From Planctomycetota bacterium (lineage in GTDB: Bacteria; Planctomycetota; Phycisphaerae; Phycisphaerales; SM1A02): 9,110 bases of DNA. The notes beneath the pieces were generated by a model that saw only the letters and a list, made by a program, of their open reading frames with translations, was not told the DNA's origin and did not search any database. The stretch is from contig RFOC01000074.1 of assembly GCA_009926815.1 (NCBI GenBank), forward strand, positions 1 to 9,110, written 5' to 3'. How positions within the stretch are numbered: the first letter of the stretch is position 1; each line of letters begins with the position of its first letter. A program made the translations under genes and the position numbers. This document shows, in pieces, positions 7,004-9,110 of this stretch.

Positions 7004-7723
7004 ATGACCACCCCCGCAGGCAAGGCCCGGATCGACGAGCAGATGGAACTGGCCGAGGCCGCCCTCCGCCGCGGCAAGTGGTTCGAGGCCGAGCGGTGCG
7101 CGCAGCGCGCCCTGGAGATGGCCCGGCGTGCCGAGGCCTTCGACATGATGGCCGACATCTGCCTCACGCTGCAGGAGACGCGTCGGCAGCGGCTGCAGGA
7201 GGCGATCGACTCTCGCCGCATCAGCCTGCTCTCCGAGGGCGTGACCGAGGACATGAAGGTGAAGCCAGGCTGCTACGTGGTGCAGCCCCCCCTGGTGGGC
7301 GCCGACGCTCGCCGCCTGCGCCTGGCTGCGCTGCGGGACGAGGTGGCCGTGGCCGTCCTCTGCCGCGAGCCCATCAATCGCATGGGGCTCTGCCCGGTGG
7401 TCGCCATCGGTGCCGTGACCGTGCGCACGCGGATCCAGCCGCCCAAGAACCTGGAGAAGCCCACCATGGCCTGGTTCGTGGACGCGCTGGAGCAGCTGGG
7501 CGACTTCGCCGTGGAGACGGTGGACAGCGGCCACGATCTGGACAAGCAGATCGACGACGTCATGGCCAAGCTGGACGCGCATCCGGACCACGAGGGACTG
7601 CATCACGCGCTCGCCACGCTCTGCAAGGAGGCGGCGAAGGGCTTCGTCCGCTCGGAAGAGGATGTGGATCCGCTGGAGGCCGAGCTGGCCGACGGCGAGA
7701 CGAGCGACGACGAGAGCGAGTGA
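7004..7723 (+). CDS. Uncharacterised protein with TPR-like N-terminus, last gene of the lpx operon
   Basis: I do not recognise this 239-residue protein as a named family. Residues about 12-60 look like one to one-and-a-half tetratricopeptide repeats (AEAALRRGKWFEAERCAQRA, 18-37, fits the small/large residue spacing of a TPR). A basic helix rich in R and Q follows (about 59-72). A compact mixed region (about 85-145) has strand-like stretches (CYVVQPPLVG, EVAVAVLC, PVVAIGAVTVRTRI), and another helical part covers 155-213. The tail (217-239) is highly acidic. There is no signal peptide or membrane segment, so it is probably cytoplasmic. Cysteines occur at 32, 53, 90, 120, 130 and 207, without a CxxC pair. 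AGGA at 6991-6994 overlaps the lpxA stop and sits 9 bases ahead of the ATG, and codon use matches its neighbours. The gene is real and co-transcribed with lpxA; a role as an adaptor linked to envelope synthesis is only a guess from position. Confidence 0.85.
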   Translation: MTTPAGKARIDEQMELAEAALRRGKWFEAERCAQRALEMARRAEAFDMMADICLTLQETRRQRLQEAIDSRRISLLSEGVTEDMKVKPGCYVVQPPLVGADARRLRLAALRDEVAVAVLCREPINRMGLCPVVAIGAVTVRTRIQPPKNLEKPTMAWFVDALEQLGDFAVETVDSGHDLDKQIDDVMAKLDAHPDHEGLHHALATLCKEAAKGFVRSEEDVDPLEAELADGETSDDESE

Positions 7724-7729
7724 CGCCGG

Positions 7730-7744
7730 TGGCGCTCAGCGCCA
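7730..7744. terminator. Small hairpin between convergent genes
   Basis: TGGCGC (7730-7735) and GCGCCA (7739-7744) form a perfect six-base inverted repeat around a three-base loop, which is the stop codon of the minus-strand peptidase gene. The two transcription units converge here with only 12 bases between stop codons, so a bidirectional terminator would be expected. There is no T-run on either strand, so the element may be only part of a terminator, or chance in GC-rich DNA. Confidence 0.25.
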
Positions 7745-8902
7745 GTCCAGGCCTTCCTGCAGACCGCTGCCCAGGTTCACCGCTCCCCGCGGCGTGATGG
7801 CCACCGCATCCTCGATCCGGATGCCGCCCACGGCATGGCTGTAGAGGCCGGGCTCGATGGTGACCACGTCGCCCGGGAGAAGTTCAGGTCCGCCCCGATC
7901 CAGCAGCGGAGGCTCGTGCACCTCCAGGCCCAGACCATGGCCCGTGCCGTGCACCATGCCGCACCAGGCGGCGGGCGCGCCAGCCGGGGGCAGGCCCATG
8001 CCGAACCCGGCGGCCTCGATCACGCGCCGCGTGGCCGCATGCACCGCCTCGCCGGTCACGCCCGCGCGGGCCGCGCCGATGGCCGCGGCCTTGGCCTGCA
8101 CCACGGTGGCATGCATGGCCGCCACCTCCGGCGGCACGTCGCCATGCACCACGCAACGCGTGCTGTCACCCCAGTACCCCGAGGCCTTGCTTCGGGGGAA
8201 GATGTCCACGATCACCGGCTCGCCCGTGCGCAGCGGCCCCGTGCCATCGTGGTGACAATCGCCACCCTGGGGGCCGCCGGCCACGATCGATCGCGGATTC
8301 TCGAAGCCGTTGCGCGCCAGGAAGGCGTCGATCTCGCCGCGGACGCGCTCGCTGGTCAGCGTGTCGCCGGCATGCATGAGCGTGCCATCGGCCGCGGCAT
8401 GGGCGCGGGCCACAAGGCGACAGGCCAGTTCCATGGCCCGCTCGGTCATGTGCTGGCTCTCGCGGATCGCGTCCAGTTCCTGCGCGTCCTTCGCGCGACG
8501 ATCCGCGATGAACAGCGACGGTTCGCACCGAACGGCGATGCCCGCGGACGCCAGATGATGCTGGAAGATGGCGGGAAGGGTGCGGTCGCAGACGGCCCGG
8601 CGCACCCCCTGCCGGCACAGGCACTCGGCCAGCGCCTGCGCGGTGGCCGTCTCGCGGTCGCCGCTCAGCCCGGCCGCAGGCTCGTAGTCCCGCGGGCAGG
8701 CGATCGTGTCCGCGCGGGCGTGCTGACGCGCCCGGTCCATCTCGATGTCGCGCAGGATCAGGGTGCGACGGCGAGACGCCTCGGCCCCGGGCCATTCCAC
8801 CAGCGCCACGGGATCTCCCACTCGGAACCGGATCCGATGGAAGAGCAGCATGTTCGCGGCGGGCACGCCCGCCATCACCACGGCCTCGTCGCTGGCGATC
8901 AT
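7736..8902 (-). CDS. M24-family metallopeptidase, Xaa-Pro aminopeptidase-like
   Basis: Predicted cytoplasmic dinuclear-metal peptidase of the pita-bread fold, 388 residues. Residues about 1-135 are a shortened, divergent creatinase-type N-terminal domain, and about 140-385 are the catalytic domain. All five metal ligands are visible: D233 (VIVDIFP), D246 (GYWGDSTR), H322 (HGTGHGLGLEVHE), E350 (TIEPGLY) and E364 (GIRIEDA). H329 matches the second histidine of the HxLGxxVHE motif. The pattern fits aminopeptidase P/prolidase better than methionine aminopeptidase. The true substrate cannot be told from sequence, since the family also includes creatinase-like and inactive members. There is no signal peptide. 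The ATG at 8902 lies 28 bases after the ettA-like stop on the same strand, so the two probably share a transcript. Its ribosome-binding site is poor and a hairpin abuts the start. Confidence 0.88.
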   Translation of the reverse strand: MIASDEAVVMAGVPAANMLLFHRIRFRVGDPVALVEWPGAEASRRRTLILRDIEMDRARQHARADTIACPRDYEPAAGLSGDRETATAQALAECLCRQGVRRAVCDRTLPAIFQHHLASAGIAVRCEPSLFIADRRAKDAQELDAIRESQHMTERAMELACRLVARAHAAADGTLMHAGDTLTSERVRGEIDAFLARNGFENPRSIVAGGPQGGDCHHDGTGPLRTGEPVIVDIFPRSKASGYWGDSTRCVVHGDVPPEVAAMHATVVQAKAAAIGAARAGVTGEAVHAATRRVIEAAGFGMGLPPAGAPAAWCGMVHGTGHGLGLEVHEPPLLDRGGPELLPGDVVTIEPGLYSHAVGGIRIEDAVAITPRGAVNLGSGLQEGLDWR

Positions 8903-8923
8903 GCGGGCAGCATAGATGCCCGC
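8903..8923 (-). repeat. Inverted repeat directly upstream of the peptidase start codon
   Basis: Seven-base perfect inverted repeat GCGGGCA / TGCCCGC with a seven-base spacer, filling most of the 28-base gap between the ettA-like stop and the peptidase ATG. In the minus-strand RNA, the stem would end exactly at the start codon, where the ribosome binds. It could hold back peptidase translation until upstream ribosomes open it, or act as a remnant terminator for the ABC-F gene. There is no U-run, and the function is untested. Confidence 0.35.
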
Positions 8924-8930
8924 CTGCGGA

Positions 8931-9110
8931 TCACGCCCGCGTCAGCTTGCGGTAGGTGACGCGGTGCGGCGTGGCGTCCGCGCCCAGACCCAGCCGCTTC
9001 CGCCTGTCCTCCTCGTACTCGCTCCACGAGCCTGGGAAGAGGAAGACCTTGCTGTAGCCCTCGAAGGCCAGGATGTGCGTGGCCACGCGGTCGAGGAACC
9101 ACCGATCGTG
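8931..9110 (-). CDS. ettA: C-terminal end of ABC-F protein, probably energy-dependent translational throttle EttA (partial)
   Basis: Only the last 59 codons are inside the window; the gene enters from beyond base 9110. The fragment begins HDRWFLDRVATHILAFEG, which is the H-loop of the second ATP-binding domain followed by the strand typical of EttA. It continues with a WSEYEEDRRKRLG helix and ends HRVTYRKLTRA, closely resembling the E. coli EttA tail (DYEEYKKRTLG-type helix, then KRIKYKRI). EttA is a cytoplasmic ATPase that binds the ribosomal E site and gates entry into elongation according to ATP/ADP levels. Another ABC-F paralogue is possible, since only the tail is seen, but the WFLDRxATHIL and basic tail patterns favour EttA. 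It is co-directional with the peptidase gene 28 bases downstream. Confidence 0.85.
   Translation of the reverse strand, partial: HDRWFLDRVATHILAFEGYSKVFLFPGSWSEYEEDRRKRLGLGADATPHRVTYRKLTRA

Noticed and set aside
8165..8206. Unusual DIFPRSKASGYWGD around the metal-binding aspartates of the M24 protein as a sign of lost activity
   Set aside because: Both aspartates, the histidine and both glutamates are present, and variants of this segment occur in active-looking members of the family.
7835..8959. Plus-strand open frame of about 374 codons opposite the M24 peptidase
   Set aside because: The minus strand carries a complete M24 active site; the plus reading has no motif and biased composition.
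8899..9102. Minus-strand 67-codon open frame over the end of the window
   Set aside because: It is a shifted-frame shadow. The neighbouring minus-strand frame, open from 9110 to a stop at 8931, gives a clear EttA C-terminus.

Overview
The window reads as a core outer-membrane-biogenesis locus from a GC-rich diderm bacterium. Third codon positions are overwhelmingly G or C, and long spurious open frames run in the other frames. The gene order bamA, two OmpH/Skp-like genes, lpxD, an lpxC-fabZ fusion, lpxA is known in this form mainly from Bacteroidota/Chlorobiota-type lineages. The very high GC, the tandem OmpH genes and the unusual downstream gene would fit a planctomycete of the Phycisphaerae type, or possibly a GC-rich FCB relative such as Gemmatimonadota. 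That placement is an inference at low to moderate confidence. No marker that settles it is present.

Layout. Bases 1-2382 (+) hold BamA without its signal peptide; the window opens almost exactly at the expected signal-peptidase site. A 79-bp gap follows (2383-2461), with a weak promoter candidate. The plus strand then carries a tightly packed run: OmpH/Skp-like 1 (2462-3115), OmpH/Skp-like 2 (3138-3737), lpxD (3734-4783), lpxC-fabZ (4780-6132), lpxA (6137-6991) and an unrecognised 239-residue protein with a TPR-like N-terminus (7004-7723). Gaps are 22, -4, -4, 4 and 12 bases, so this is almost certainly one transcript. Convergent to it on the minus strand lie an M24-family Xaa-Pro peptidase-like gene (8902-7736) and, upstream of that, the C-terminal 59 codons of an ABC-F protein, most likely EttA (ends at 8931).

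How the genes work together. LpxA, LpxC and LpxD carry out the first three committed steps of lipid A synthesis (O-acylation, deacetylation and N-acylation of UDP-GlcNAc). FabZ, fused to LpxC, consumes the same 3-hydroxyacyl-ACP pool for fatty-acid elongation, so the fusion joins the two enzymes at the phospholipid/lipid A branch point. The two Skp-like proteins would escort unfolded outer-membrane proteins through the periplasm to BamA. The locus therefore couples making the lipid and protein parts of the outer membrane.

I found no mobile element, CRISPR array, tRNA, rRNA or phage gene. Most of the window is conserved housekeeping. The points most worth a second look are the uncharacterised sixth gene of the operon, the two unequal Skp paralogues, a repeated ribosome-binding/stop-start junction motif, and an alanine at the LpxA acyl-chain ruler position.
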